DNA of 64,000 nucleotides from Sandaracinaceae bacterium (GTDB taxonomy: Bacteria; Myxococcota_A; Polyangia; Polyangiales; Sandaracinaceae): positions 177,926 through 241,925 of the forward strand of contig JAVJQK010000109.1 in assembly GCA_040218145.1 (NCBI GenBank). The letters run 5' to 3'. The stretch's first letter is position 1. Each line of letters begins with the position of its first letter. This document shows, piece after piece, positions 42,310-51,536 of this stretch. The notes under the pieces were generated by a model that did not search any database, had not been told where the DNA came from, and saw only the letters and a program-made list of their open reading frames with translations. Position numbers and translations under genes: made by a program.

Positions 42310-43572
42310 TCAGTCGAGCGCGCGCAGGGCCGCCTTGCGGACCTTCTTCCGGTCGCGCGGAGAGGCGTCGAGGGCGGCGCGCGCGTCGAACCCGAGCGTG
42401 AGCAGCTCGTGCACCGCGGTGTGGATCAACATCGCGTCGTCACCGAGGAGCGCGTCGGCGAGCCAGCGATGTCGCGGCTTGGACGCGTTCTTCTTCACCC
42501 ACTTCGCCCAGTCTTCGGGGCGCGCGCCGAAGTCGTGTCCGGTCAGGGTACGGAGCGCGAGGTGGGCCCGCTCCGCCATCTCGGCGTCGAACGGGTCGAG
42601 CGCCCGCGCGAGCGCGACGAGCGCGCCGGGATCGCGGAGCCGATGCAGCGCGGTGACGTAGCGGAGCCGAGGCCCGCGATCGACGTGCGCCATCGGGAGC
42701 TGCTCGCGCATCGGAGCGAGCACCCCCTCGAGCGCGCCGTGCTCCGCCGCCCAGCGCTCGAGCGAGACGCACGCGGCGTCGAAGGTCTGGAGGTCCGAGT
42801 CGAGCACGCGCTCCGCCAGCGCCTCGAGGACCTCGTCCCCGGGCACGTCGACGCTGAGCAAGGTCGCGTAGAACCGCTGGTCGGTCTGGGGCGCGCGCAT
42901 CAGCGTCGCGACGGTGCCGACCGCCTCGCGGCCGAAGCCGGCGAGCACGCGCGCGAGTGGGCCGGTGTCCCTGCCCCGCGGCAAGGACTTGAAGGGGAGC
43001 CGCCGGTCGAACCAGCAGAGGCCCGGGAACGCCTCGGCGACGAACGGGAGGGCGTCGGGACCGAGCGTCCGGAAGGCGGCGACGGCGGGGCCCTCGTCCT
43101 CGGGCCCGACCGAGCGGAGCTGCTCGATGAGCTTCTTCGCGCGGTGCGCGACGGTCGGCGCGGGCACGGCGGGAGGCGCCGGCTTCGTCGGCTGGCGCGC
43201 GTCGAACCGCGGGACGACGAGGCGCTCTTCGCTGTGCACCGATCGAGGCTGGCGCGCGGGCTCGAGCTCGGCGAGCTCCGGCTCCCCCTGCAGCTCGAGC
43301 GCCTCGTCGACGTCGAGCGCGGGCAGCTCCAGCGCGTCCTCGACGTCCAGGCCGCTCGACGCGCCCTCCTCCTCCTCGGCCGGCGTCAGCGCGGCGTTCG
43401 GCGGCGCCCCGGAGGCGCCTCGGCGCGCGCCGCGCTCCACCTCGGGGGGCGGCGCCGTCGCGCGAAGCGACTCGGGGCGCGCGTCGAACTGCGGCACGCA
43501 GACGACCTCCTCGCGCACCGCACCGCTGGGCGTGCGCAGGGAATATCGGCCATCCTGCTTGGCGCCGCCCAT
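42310..43572 (-). CDS. HEAT-repeat-like protein with acidic N-terminal region
   Basis: A 420-residue soluble protein. The ATG at 43572 is preferred: ggagg lies just upstream. Residues 1-145 are a low-complexity, acidic/Ala/Pro-rich region with a repeated 'VPQFDARPES'/'VPRFDARQPT' pair; residues about 150-420 form pairs of helices resembling HEAT/ARM repeats (VAAFRTLGPDALPFVAEAFPG, LARVLAGFGREAVGTVATLM, DPGALVALARALDPFDAEMAERAHLAL). This architecture is common in Myxococcota; the function is unknown, probably protein-protein binding. Confidence 0.72.
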   Translation of the reverse strand: MGGAKQDGRYSLRTPSGAVREEVVCVPQFDARPESLRATAPPPEVERGARRGASGAPPNAALTPAEEEEGASSGLDVEDALELPALDVDEALELQGEPELAELEPARQPRSVHSEERLVVPRFDARQPTKPAPPAVPAPTVAHRAKKLIEQLRSVGPEDEGPAVAAFRTLGPDALPFVAEAFPGLCWFDRRLPFKSLPRGRDTGPLARVLAGFGREAVGTVATLMRAPQTDQRFYATLLSVDVPGDEVLEALAERVLDSDLQTFDAACVSLERWAAEHGALEGVLAPMREQLPMAHVDRGPRLRYVTALHRLRDPGALVALARALDPFDAEMAERAHLALRTLTGHDFGARPEDWAKWVKKNASKPRHRWLADALLGDDAMLIHTAVHELLTLGFDARAALDASPRDRKKVRKAALRALD

Positions 43573-43814
43573 CGCTCCTCCGAGAGTAGGGCACACTTTC
43601 GTCATTCGCATCACTTTTCATACAGAGCGGAAAGCGTCAGACTGACATCGTCCAACTGCTGAACAGCCGACCCCTCATGTCGCAGCGCTACGATATCGGC
43701 CTCGAATCACCCCCGACGTGCACATCTGGCACGCGATGCAGCGCCGGGATCGCGTCGCCCCTCTCGGCGCGCGCCGCCAGCCCGCCTGGCGCGCCGCTTG
43801 CTGCGTCGACCCGC

Positions 43815-45347
43815 GTGCACCGCCTGACGTTCGTGCTCTCGGCCCTCCTCCTCAGCGCCTGCTTCGGCGGCGAGGCCGCTCCCCTCGACAACCCCGACCT
43901 CGGCATGAAGGCGTCGTCCCTGACCGCGGCCGAGCGACGGGTGCGCGCGGCGCAGATCCGCGACGCGGCCGCCGCCAACGGCATCACGCAAGGATGGCTG
44001 CTCGCGGGCATCGCCGACGCCGAGACGCGCATGAGCCACTGCTGGAGCGAGCTGACCTGGGCGTGTCAGGGCCCGAACAGCTCCGACTGCGGAGGCGGCC
44101 CGGTCGTGGCGGGGGCGGGCGACGGGCCGTGCTCGCTGCGCCAGGGCGGGCTCGGCATGTTCCAGTTCGACGCCGGCACCTTCGACGACACCCTGCGACG
44201 CGAGGGCGACCGCGTCCTCTACATCGCGGGCAACGTCGCGGCCGCCGTCGACTTCGTGGTCAACATGGTGATCCGCTCGACCTACGTCTCCGGCGTCGAC
44301 AACCGCGCGCAGGCGATCGACTGGATCAACGGGGTCCGCATCGGCAACGGGCGCTGGGACCCATGGATCCGCACCGTCACGCACTACTACAACGGCTGCC
44401 GCCCGAGCTACTCCTGCTTCCCGTCCCGCTACGCGCACTACCGTGACAACACGACGGGCGTCTACAGTGAGATGGGCGCGGACTTCTGGGACCCGACGCA
44501 CGACTTCGCGGCGGAGTTCGTGAGCCAGAGCTTCCCCTTCGCCCGCGACCCGTTCGAGCTCTACCCGGGTCAAGAGCAGGCGGGGTACATCGAGCTGCGC
44601 AACGTCGGCACCGAGGCCTGGACCCCGGGGGTGACGATGCTCGGCACGACGCAGCCCCGGGACGCCGAGAGCCCCATCGCGGGGAGCGACTGGATCAGCC
44701 CGAACCGCGCGGCCACCGTCGACGCGCCGGTCGCGCCCGGTGACGTCGGCCGCTTCGCGTTCTCGGTCCGCGGCCCCGACACGCTCGCTGACTACCCGCA
44801 GTACTTCACGCTGGTCCAGGAGGGCGTGGCGTGGTTCAGCGACCAGGGCGGCCCGCCCGACGATCAGCTCCAGGTGCGCGTCACCTCCGTCGCCGCTCCG
44901 TCGTGCGCCGACTCGGGGCCCGAGTGGAGCTGCGACGGCCTAGCGCGCGTGCGGTGTCAGTTCGGCGAGACGCTGCGCGAGCCGTGCATGCACGGCTGCC
45001 TGCCGATGGGGGGTGGCGCGGTCTGCGCGGGTCCGCCGAGCGACATGGACCTCGACGGGGACGGGGCGCTCGCCGACGTCGACTGTGACGACGAGGACGC
45101 GACGGTCTACCCCGGCGCGACGGAGATCTGCGGAGACGGGCGCGACCAGGACTGCGACGGCAACGACGTGCTCTGCGGCGGAGGCGGCGACGGGGGCACG
45201 TTCGTGCCCGTGGACGCGGGGCCGGGCGGCGGCGGCCTGACCGGCGGATGCAGCGCCTCGGGCGCGCGCGTCGGCCCGACGTGGCTGGCGCTGCTGGGTC
45301 TGCTGGCCCTGGGCGCGACACGTCTCAGGCGTCGTCTGGAGAGCTGA
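43815..45347 (+). CDS. Secreted lipoprotein with lysozyme-like domain, MopE-type repeat and MYXO-CTERM-like tail
   Basis: 510 residues from GTG 43815 with lipobox LLLSAC. Residues about 35-230 look like a lysozyme/transglycosylase-type domain (TQGWLLAGIADAETRMSHCW ... GGLGMFQFDAGTFDDTL). An immunoglobulin-like (NBR1-type) domain follows (ELYPGQEQAGYIELRNVGTEAW). Then comes a Cys/Asp-rich MopE-like segment (DCDDEDATVYPGATEICGDGRDQDCDG). The C-terminus is GGCSASG, a hydrophobic helix and RLRRRLES, the MYXO-CTERM sorting layout. Having both a lipobox and this tail is uncommon. Peptidoglycan hydrolysis is inferred. Confidence 0.78.
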   Translation: MHRLTFVLSALLLSACFGGEAAPLDNPDLGMKASSLTAAERRVRAAQIRDAAAANGITQGWLLAGIADAETRMSHCWSELTWACQGPNSSDCGGGPVVAGAGDGPCSLRQGGLGMFQFDAGTFDDTLRREGDRVLYIAGNVAAAVDFVVNMVIRSTYVSGVDNRAQAIDWINGVRIGNGRWDPWIRTVTHYYNGCRPSYSCFPSRYAHYRDNTTGVYSEMGADFWDPTHDFAAEFVSQSFPFARDPFELYPGQEQAGYIELRNVGTEAWTPGVTMLGTTQPRDAESPIAGSDWISPNRAATVDAPVAPGDVGRFAFSVRGPDTLADYPQYFTLVQEGVAWFSDQGGPPDDQLQVRVTSVAAPSCADSGPEWSCDGLARVRCQFGETLREPCMHGCLPMGGGAVCAGPPSDMDLDGDGALADVDCDDEDATVYPGATEICGDGRDQDCDGNDVLCGGGGDGGTFVPVDAGPGGGGLTGGCSASGARVGPTWLALLGLLALGATRLRRRLES

Positions 45348-45351
45348 TCCG

Positions 45352-47010
45352 CTACCGCTCGAGCTCCTTGACCCGCAGCCCGAGCTGGTTGAAGCGCAGC
45401 CGCACCTTGCGGCCCGCGCCCGGGTCGTCGCCCTCGAGCAGGCGCTCGGCCATGGCCTCGAAGTCCCCGCCGGTCTCCTTGAACAGTCGCACGAAGAGCT
45501 GCCGCTCGAGATCGCGCGCCACGTCGCGGAGCTGCGCGCGCGGGCGGAACGAGAGGCCCCCCGCGCGGCGCTCGCCCTCCTCCTGCGGAGGCCGCCAGCC
45601 CGCGCCGAGCAGCTCGCGCACGAGCTTGGCGGGGATGGGGATGGTCTCGGGCGCCCCGGTCCGACGGCCGCTCTGCGCGGCCTCGAGCGCGTCGGCGAGC
45701 GCGAAGACGAGCGCGTTCGCGAGCAACAGCTCGAGCTCCCGCACGTTCCCCGGCCAGTCGTGGGCCCGCAGCTCGCCCGCGCTCTGCCGCGACAGGACGA
45801 AGCTCACCCCGGACCCCTGCGGCGCCTTGCCGATCGCGAGCTGCGCGCGCGGCGCCCCCTCGATCTCCACCGCCTCCATGTAGTCTGCGAGCAGCGCCCG
45901 GTCCGCCCCCGTGGCGAGCTTCTTCCGGACGAAGGCCTCGGCGAGCACGGGCAGGTCCGAGATGCGCTCGCGCAGCGGAGGCAGGCGCACGCGCGCCGCG
46001 GGGTTGAGCCTGGCGTAGAGGTCCGCCCGGAACGCGCCCTCCCGGACCTTCGCCTCGAGATCCGCGTTCGTCGCCGCGATCACCTTCACGTCGACGGGCC
46101 GCGGGGTGCTCTCACCGAGGCGCGTGATGCGCGCGTCCTGGAGCGCGAGCAGCAGCATGCGCTGCGCCTCCGGGGGGAGGTTCCCGATCTCGTCGAGGAA
46201 GAGGGTGCCGCCATGCGCCTCCTCGAAGCGCCCGCGCCGATCGAGCGCCCCGCTGAACGCGCCCTTCGCCGTCCCGAACAGCTCCGAGGCCATCAGCGTC
46301 TCGGGGAGCGCCGAGAGATCGACCGCGATGAAGGGGCCCTCACGTCGCGTCGCGGGGTGGATCACGCGCTCCGCGAGCGCGCTCTTGCCCGTGCCGGTCT
46401 CGCCGAGCAGCAACATCGGGAGCGAGGTGCGCGCGAGCACCGAGACGTCCCGCCGGACGCGCGCCATCTCCGGCGACGACCCCCACGCGTAGCCGCCCGC
46501 CTCGGGCATCTCACGGCGCCGCGCGAGCACCCGCTCCACCAGCAGCCCGAGGGCGCGCGCGTCGAAGGCGTCGGCGCCCGCGAGCGTGGCGAATTCGTCG
46601 ACCGCAAGCGCCTCCGCCGCCTCCTCGTAGGCGAGCTCCTCGCGGCTCGTCATCAGGATCACCGGCAGCTCCCCGCGCGCGCGGCGCAGGTGCGCGAGGA
46701 TCTCGATCCCCTGCAGACGCTTGCGCGCCTTCTCCGGGACGCGCTTCGCGGCGAGCAGGCGCGCCTCGGGCACGTCGAAGGCGACATCGAGCAGGACCAC
46801 GTCGACGTCCGGGTTCTGCGCGAGCGCCTCGTCCGCCTCACCCGCGTCGTGGGCGTGGGTGAGCGTGCAGCCAGGCCGCGCGGGGCACTCCCAGCAGGGG
46901 CCCGGGAGATCACAGCGCGTCGCGTAGTCGTAGTCGCGGAGCAGGGCGTGGGCGAGCTCCACGTAGCGCTCGCCGTCGTCGATCACGAGGAGCTTGGGGC
47001 GGTCCGCCAT
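45352..47010 (-). CDS. Sigma-54-dependent response regulator with Cys4 insertion in its receiver
   Basis: 552 residues (ATG 47010). The receiver (1-165) has Asp11/Asp12 and a putative phospho-Asp in VLLDVAF, but carries an insertion with Cys33, Cys39, Cys42 and Cys48 (CDLPGPCWECPARPGC), likely metal- or FeS-binding. The AAA+ domain is complete: Walker A GETGTGKS, GAFSGA (a GAFTGA variant that contacts sigma-54), Walker B GGTLFLDEIG, and RADLYARLN. A Fis-like HTH closes it. The ATG shares one base with the stop of the upstream small gene (TGATG). Targets are unknown. Confidence 0.9.
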   Translation of the reverse strand: MADRPKLLVIDDGERYVELAHALLRDYDYATRCDLPGPCWECPARPGCTLTHAHDAGEADEALAQNPDVDVVLLDVAFDVPEARLLAAKRVPEKARKRLQGIEILAHLRRARGELPVILMTSREELAYEEAAEALAVDEFATLAGADAFDARALGLLVERVLARRREMPEAGGYAWGSSPEMARVRRDVSVLARTSLPMLLLGETGTGKSALAERVIHPATRREGPFIAVDLSALPETLMASELFGTAKGAFSGALDRRGRFEEAHGGTLFLDEIGNLPPEAQRMLLLALQDARITRLGESTPRPVDVKVIAATNADLEAKVREGAFRADLYARLNPAARVRLPPLRERISDLPVLAEAFVRKKLATGADRALLADYMEAVEIEGAPRAQLAIGKAPQGSGVSFVLSRQSAGELRAHDWPGNVRELELLLANALVFALADALEAAQSGRRTGAPETIPIPAKLVRELLGAGWRPPQEEGERRAGGLSFRPRAQLRDVARDLERQLFVRLFKETGGDFEAMAERLLEGDDPGAGRKVRLRFNQLGLRVKELER

Positions 47011-47351
47011 CAGGCGCCCTCCGCCGCGTACCCGCGCAGGAGCCGCTCCACGGCCAGGGCGCGCCGGCAGGCCTCGCGGCACGCCGCCTCCTCCCCGCCG
47101 CGGACGTCGCCCTCGAGCGCGTCGATCGCCCGAAGGTGCGCCGCCGCCTCCTCGAGCGCCGCGTGCGGTGGAAGCTCCGCCGCGAGGGCCGCGAACCGAG
47201 CGCTCGGCCGTCCACCACCCGGCGCCTCGTAGAGGTCCTTGGCGAGCAGGGGCACGAGCCCGTCCGGGAAGGCGCCCGTGGGCGGCACGTTCCGCGCGAT
47301 CCGAGCGATGTACTTGCCCACGTCGTGCGCGAGCGTCGCGTGCGCGCTCAA
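47010..47351 (-). CDS. Small hypothetical protein in the sigma-54 regulator operon
   Basis: 113 residues, mostly helical, with a His near the N-terminus (LAHDVGKYIARIARNV) but no clear HPt motif. The TTG start overlaps the stop of the upstream receiver gene by four bases (TTGA), and its stop overlaps the downstream ATG by one base. Such tight packing supports translation even though no family is recognised. It may be a partner or phosphotransfer protein of the two receivers. Confidence 0.6.
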   Translation of the reverse strand: MSAHATLAHDVGKYIARIARNVPPTGAFPDGLVPLLAKDLYEAPGGGRPSARFAALAAELPPHAALEEAAAHLRAIDALEGDVRGGEEAACREACRRALAVERLLRGYAAEGA

Positions 47352-47809
47352 GCCGGCGCCTCCGCGAGAGACTCGAGGGCGCGCACGATGGCCGCCGCGT
47401 CGAAGGCGCGCACGGCGCCGACCTTGCCGTAGAGCTTGCGGAGGTTCATCAGGCGACGCGGCGGGAAGTCGTGCACGAAGACGGCGGGCTGATGGTGCCC
47501 CGCCTCACGAAGCGCGCCGAGGATGAGCGTCCCCTGCTGCTCCTTGAGCCACCGCGCGGCCCGCGCCTCGTCACCCGCGAAGAGCCTCTCGGCCATGCCC
47601 TGGACGTCCCCGATGAGTGTGTCCTTGGACGCGCGCTCGAAGCGGAGGTCGATCAGCATGGCCTCCGCGTCGTCCTCCATCGCCGCGAGCGCCTCGTCCG
47701 CCGAGTGGGCCGCCACGATGTCCCAGCGCTCCGCCAGGAACAGGCGCGCGAATTCCTCGTACTCGCCGCCGTCTTCGATGACCAGGAGCCGACCCATGCC
47801 GCGGATCAT
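47348..47809 (-). CDS. Atypical receiver-domain protein
   Basis: 153 residues (ATG 47809; ATG 47797 is an alternative). LLVIEDGGEYEEF and the putative phospho-Asp in AMLIDLRF show the CheY fold, but about 35 extra residues follow the Asp before the next core helix, as in the neighbouring sigma-54 receiver. The conserved Lys is unclear. First gene of a three-gene overlapping operon. Its kinase is not adjacent. Confidence 0.75.
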   Translation of the reverse strand: MIRGMGRLLVIEDGGEYEEFARLFLAERWDIVAAHSADEALAAMEDDAEAMLIDLRFERASKDTLIGDVQGMAERLFAGDEARAARWLKEQQGTLILGALREAGHHQPAVFVHDFPPRRLMNLRKLYGKVGAVRAFDAAAIVRALESLAEAPA

Positions 47810-47934
47810 ACCCGCCCCCACGGGCGCCGCGGTAACCCTTCGCCCGCGCTCCCCGTTCATGGCGCCCGCCGTCCGGGACGACCCCGGGCGCAGCGCGCGC
47901 CTACCTCTTCAGCGATCGAGGGGAGGGGAGAGCC

Positions 47935-49305
47935 ATGAACCCGAAAGCGCTGAACGAGCTCCGGAGCGCGGTGCGCGGCGAGATCATCGAGCCCGGTGAC
48001 GAGACCTACGAGGACGCGCGCCACGTCTACAACGCCATGATCGACCGGCGACCGCGCGTGATCGTGCGGTGCGTCGACGACGCCGACGTGATCGCGTGCG
48101 TCCGACTCGCCGGCGAGCACGGCTTGCTGCTGTCCGTGCGAGGGGGCTCCCACAGCGTCCCCGGCTTCGGCACCAACGATGGCGGCATGGTCATCGATCT
48201 CTCCCGGATGAAGGGCGTTCGGGTCGATCCCGCGGCGCGCACCGCGCTCGTCCAGGGCGGCGCGACCTGGGGCGACTTCGACCACGCCTCGCACCCCTTC
48301 GGGCTCCACACCACGGGCGGCATCCTCTCGACGACGGGGGTGTCGGGCCTCACGCTCGGGGGCGGCATCGGCTACCTCGCGCGCGCGCACGGGCTCTCGC
48401 TCGACAACCTGCGTGGCGCGGACGTGGTGCTCGCGAGCGGCGAGCGCGTCCACGCGAGCGCGACCGAGCACCCGGAGCTCTTCTGGGCCATCCGGGGCGG
48501 CGGCGGCAACTTCGGCGTCGTGACGTGCTTCGAGATGGCGCTCCACCCCGTCGACGTCATCTACGGCGGCCCGATGTTCTTCGAGGTCGAGCACGCGCGG
48601 CGCGTCCTCTCGACCTACCGCGACTACATCGAGGACGCTCCGCGCGAGCTGGGCGCGTTCTTCGGCTGGCAGATCGCCCCGCCCCTGCCCTTCATCCCGA
48701 AGGAGCGGCACGGGGACACCTTCTGCATCATCGTGTCGTGCTGGAACGGCCCGCTCGACGAGGGGGAGGCGGCGCTGGCCCCGTTCCGCGCCGCCGCGCC
48801 CGTGGTGGCCGAGCACGTCGGCCCGATGCCCTACCCGGCGCTCAACGCGGCGTTCGACGCGCTCCTTCCGCCGGGCCTTCAGCACTACTGGAAGGCGAAC
48901 TTCGTCCGGAAGCTCACCGACGACGCCATCGCCATGCACCTCGAGCACGGCCCGCAGGTTCCGTCGATGCAGTCGACGGTGCACATCTATCCCATCAACG
49001 GTGCCTGCCATCAGGTGCCGGCGGACGCGACCGCGTTCGGGCATCGGGACGCGAGCTTCGCCACCGTCATCGCCGGCATGTGGGAGGACCCCGCCGACAA
49101 CAAGGCCAACATCGGGTGGGTGCGCCGCTACGCCAAGGCGACCGCGCCTCACTCCGAGCCGGGCGGCTACATCAACTTCTCGTCCGCCGACGACCAGGCG
49201 CGCGTGGCCGAGAACTACGGCGCGAGCTTCGCGCGGCTGCGGCAGGCCAAGCGCCGCTACGACCCGGACAATCTCTTCCGGATGAACCAGAACATCGCCC
49301 CCTGA
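47935..49305 (+). CDS. FAD-dependent oxidase of the berberine-bridge (BBE/VAO) family
   Basis: 456 residues with a strong Shine-Dalgarno (gaggggaggggag) before the ATG. The VAO-type FAD domain shows SVRGGSHSVPGF, with His73 as the probable 8-alpha-histidyl FAD link; the second Cys link of bicovalent enzymes is absent (GGILSTTGVSGLTLGGG). Other marks are the Gly-rich GGGGNFGVVTCFE and the C-terminal BBE segment AENYGASFARLRQAKRRYDPDNLFRMNQNI. Substrates of the family are sugars or alkaloid-like molecules; none is assigned. It is cytoplasmic. Confidence 0.93.
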   Translation: MNPKALNELRSAVRGEIIEPGDETYEDARHVYNAMIDRRPRVIVRCVDDADVIACVRLAGEHGLLLSVRGGSHSVPGFGTNDGGMVIDLSRMKGVRVDPAARTALVQGGATWGDFDHASHPFGLHTTGGILSTTGVSGLTLGGGIGYLARAHGLSLDNLRGADVVLASGERVHASATEHPELFWAIRGGGGNFGVVTCFEMALHPVDVIYGGPMFFEVEHARRVLSTYRDYIEDAPRELGAFFGWQIAPPLPFIPKERHGDTFCIIVSCWNGPLDEGEAALAPFRAAAPVVAEHVGPMPYPALNAAFDALLPPGLQHYWKANFVRKLTDDAIAMHLEHGPQVPSMQSTVHIYPINGACHQVPADATAFGHRDASFATVIAGMWEDPADNKANIGWVRRYAKATAPHSEPGGYINFSSADDQARVAENYGASFARLRQAKRRYDPDNLFRMNQNIAP

Positions 49306-49309
49306 GGAC

Positions 49310-50872
49310 TCACGCCGAGACCGCCAGCTCGTCCTCGCCGTAGGCGCGGAAGAACCGGAGGGTGACGGACTTGGCGAAGCCCTCGCCACCGTCCTCGACG
49401 AGGATGGCGCCGTCGTAGCGGGCGAGCGCCGCGGTCACCAGCCCGAGGCCGCGGTCCATCTTGCGCGCGTAGAGGTCGGTGGTGCTGAAGCGCTGCACGC
49501 TCGTGTCGCGCACGTGCACGCGCACCACCTCCTCCCCGGTGATCTCGACCGCCGTCTCGACGTCCAACCCGATCCGCCGCGGCGCCTCGTCCTGGCCGAC
49601 CGCGAGGATGGCGTTGCGCACCACGTTCTTCAGGATGAGCACGAGATCCACCCGAAAGACCTCCACCATCGGGGCCGGCGATGGCCCCCGGATCACCACC
49701 TCGTCCAGCGTGACCTGCCCGGCCGCGTACTCACTCCGCACCTCGTCGACGACCTCTCGGAAGAGGGCCCCATCCACGGGCGTCCGCACGAGTCGTTGCA
49801 CGAGCTGCGACAGGTGACGATCGAGGGCGCGCAGCTCGGCGTGCGCGTCTGCGAGCTTTGCCCCCGCCCGCGCCTCCCCGGCCGCCACGCCCGTCTCGAG
49901 CGACGCGATGGCGCGGATGGCGCGCCCGGCCCGCCGGAACGCCGGATCGCGCCGCCCGAGGTCGAGCTCGGGGCCGAGCGCGCGCTCGAACGCGGCGAGG
50001 TGACCGCCCCAGGCCTCGGTGAGCGGCTCACCGCCGTAGAGCCGGTTCTGCAGGAACGCCCGCTGGTCCGCCGTCGCGCGCCCGCGCTCGAGCGCGCCGA
50101 CCGCGTCTCCCACTGCGCCGATCCGGTGTTTGAGCAGCTCGTGGCGCAGGCTCCCCACCAGGTAGGTGATGGCGGGGTGCAGCTCCGGGCGACGCTCCGC
50201 GAGCACCTCGAGGGGGACCAGCGACACGCGCACGCGCCAGAGGAGGCGCGCCACCGCGGCGACCGCCAGCAGGAGCGCCGCCAGCGCGACCCACAGCGGC
50301 CAGCTCGGCGTCTCCGTCCGGGGCGTGACCGCCTCCGCCGCTCCCCCGTCGACCGGCAGCTCGAAGCGTGCGGTGCCCTCGGGGTCGAGCTCGAAGAGCT
50401 CCGCGAGCGCGCGCTCGGCGGCCGGGTCGCGCGGGTTCAACAGCAGGAACTTCCGGTAGTACTCGATCGCGCGGAACTTGAGCTGCTCGTTCTCGGGCTC
50501 CTCGGCGAACCGATCCCGGAAGGCACGCGCCAACGGGAGGTAGAGGGCCGGATCCATCGGCGCGATGCGCGCCGCGCGCTCGAACTGCTCCCAGACGTCC
50601 GGCTCGCCGCGGCGCACGCTCTCGATGAACGCTCGGTAGCGCGGCTGGGCCTCGCTCAGCAGCTGACGCGCCTCGCGCCCCTCGGACGACTCGGCCTCGA
50701 TCGCGCGCCAGTCCGCGTAGGCGTCCGGCTCTCGCTCGATGTGCCACCGCGCGCGCGCCCGCGCCCAGCGCTCCGCCGCCGCCGGCGCGTCCGAGGTGCC
50801 CGCGGGGTCCCCGTAGCATCCGCTCGCGACGAGCAGCGCGCACAGGACCATCCATGTTCTCGGAGGCTTCAT
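49310..50872 (-). CDS. Lipoprotein-type sensor histidine kinase with TPR-like input domain
   Basis: 520 residues. The N-terminus is a lipoprotein signal (ALLVASGC, Cys19), followed by helical TPR-like repeats (about 30-165) and one transmembrane helix (WPLWVALAALLLAVAAVARLLW). The cytoplasmic part has a divergent dimerisation helix with a candidate phospho-His in SLRHELLKHRIG and a HATPase_c domain (LILKNVVRNAILAVG, then the DRGLGLVTAALARYDG box). A kinase with both a lipid anchor and a TM helix is unusual. It is divergent from a response regulator gene (183-base gap), so the two likely form a pair. Confidence 0.8.
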   Translation of the reverse strand: MKPPRTWMVLCALLVASGCYGDPAGTSDAPAAAERWARARARWHIEREPDAYADWRAIEAESSEGREARQLLSEAQPRYRAFIESVRRGEPDVWEQFERAARIAPMDPALYLPLARAFRDRFAEEPENEQLKFRAIEYYRKFLLLNPRDPAAERALAELFELDPEGTARFELPVDGGAAEAVTPRTETPSWPLWVALAALLLAVAAVARLLWRVRVSLVPLEVLAERRPELHPAITYLVGSLRHELLKHRIGAVGDAVGALERGRATADQRAFLQNRLYGGEPLTEAWGGHLAAFERALGPELDLGRRDPAFRRAGRAIRAIASLETGVAAGEARAGAKLADAHAELRALDRHLSQLVQRLVRTPVDGALFREVVDEVRSEYAAGQVTLDEVVIRGPSPAPMVEVFRVDLVLILKNVVRNAILAVGQDEAPRRIGLDVETAVEITGEEVVRVHVRDTSVQRFSTTDLYARKMDRGLGLVTAALARYDGAILVEDGGEGFAKSVTLRFFRAYGEDELAVSA

Positions 50873-51055
50873 CGCTGGGATCGACCCGCCGTTGTCCGTT
50901 CTCTTGGGGGGTCGAGAGTACCAACCGCCGCGATTGGCCGACCCCATGATTGACGGGCCCGGTGCGGCGTGAGTAGCCTGGTCGTCTCACCGCGCCGAGA
51001 GCGTCGCGCGGCGGGCGGCCGGAGTCGAATGGGCGAAGGTCCGAAGGGGGGCTAG

Positions 51056-51484
51056 ATGCTCGAAGTGAATGGATCGGGGATGCCGGTAGACGGAGCTTCG
51101 AACGATGCGCCGACGACGCAGTCGGACGCGCTGCGGGTCCTCGTCGTCGACGACGAGCCGCTCATCGGGACCACGCTGCGCATCCTCCTCGACGATCACG
51201 ACGTCGAGGTGGTGACGTCCGGGCGCGCCGCCCAGGAGGTGCTCGCGGAGGGCGCCTTCGACGTCGTGCTCTGCGACCTGATGCTCGACGATCTCTCGGG
51301 CATGGAGCTGTCCGCCTGGCTCGACGAAGCGCGACCGGACCTGAAGGAGCACGTGATCTTCATGACCGGCGGCGCCTTCACCGAGGAGGCGCGCACGTTC
51401 CTCCGTAGTGTGCCGAAGGGACGTCAGCTCGAGAAGCCGTTCAGCGCGGCCGAGATCCAGGATCTGCTCGCCCAGTTCGCGTGA
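51056..51484 (+). CDS. Single-domain response regulator
   Basis: 142 residues: a 25-residue variable N-terminus and one receiver (VLVVDDEPLIG, phospho-Asp in VLCDLMLDDLSG, Thr in IFMTGG, Lys in QLEKPFSAAEI). All active-site residues are intact. It has no output domain and presumably works by phosphorelay or protein contact. Its location, head-to-head with the lipoprotein kinase, makes that kinase the likely partner. Confidence 0.9.
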   Translation: MLEVNGSGMPVDGASNDAPTTQSDALRVLVVDDEPLIGTTLRILLDDHDVEVVTSGRAAQEVLAEGAFDVVLCDLMLDDLSGMELSAWLDEARPDLKEHVIFMTGGAFTEEARTFLRSVPKGRQLEKPFSAAEIQDLLAQFA

Positions 51485-51536
51485 GCGGACTCGGATCGCG
51501 CTTGGCCGCGAGCGAAGATTGAGGGATCCTCGCCGC

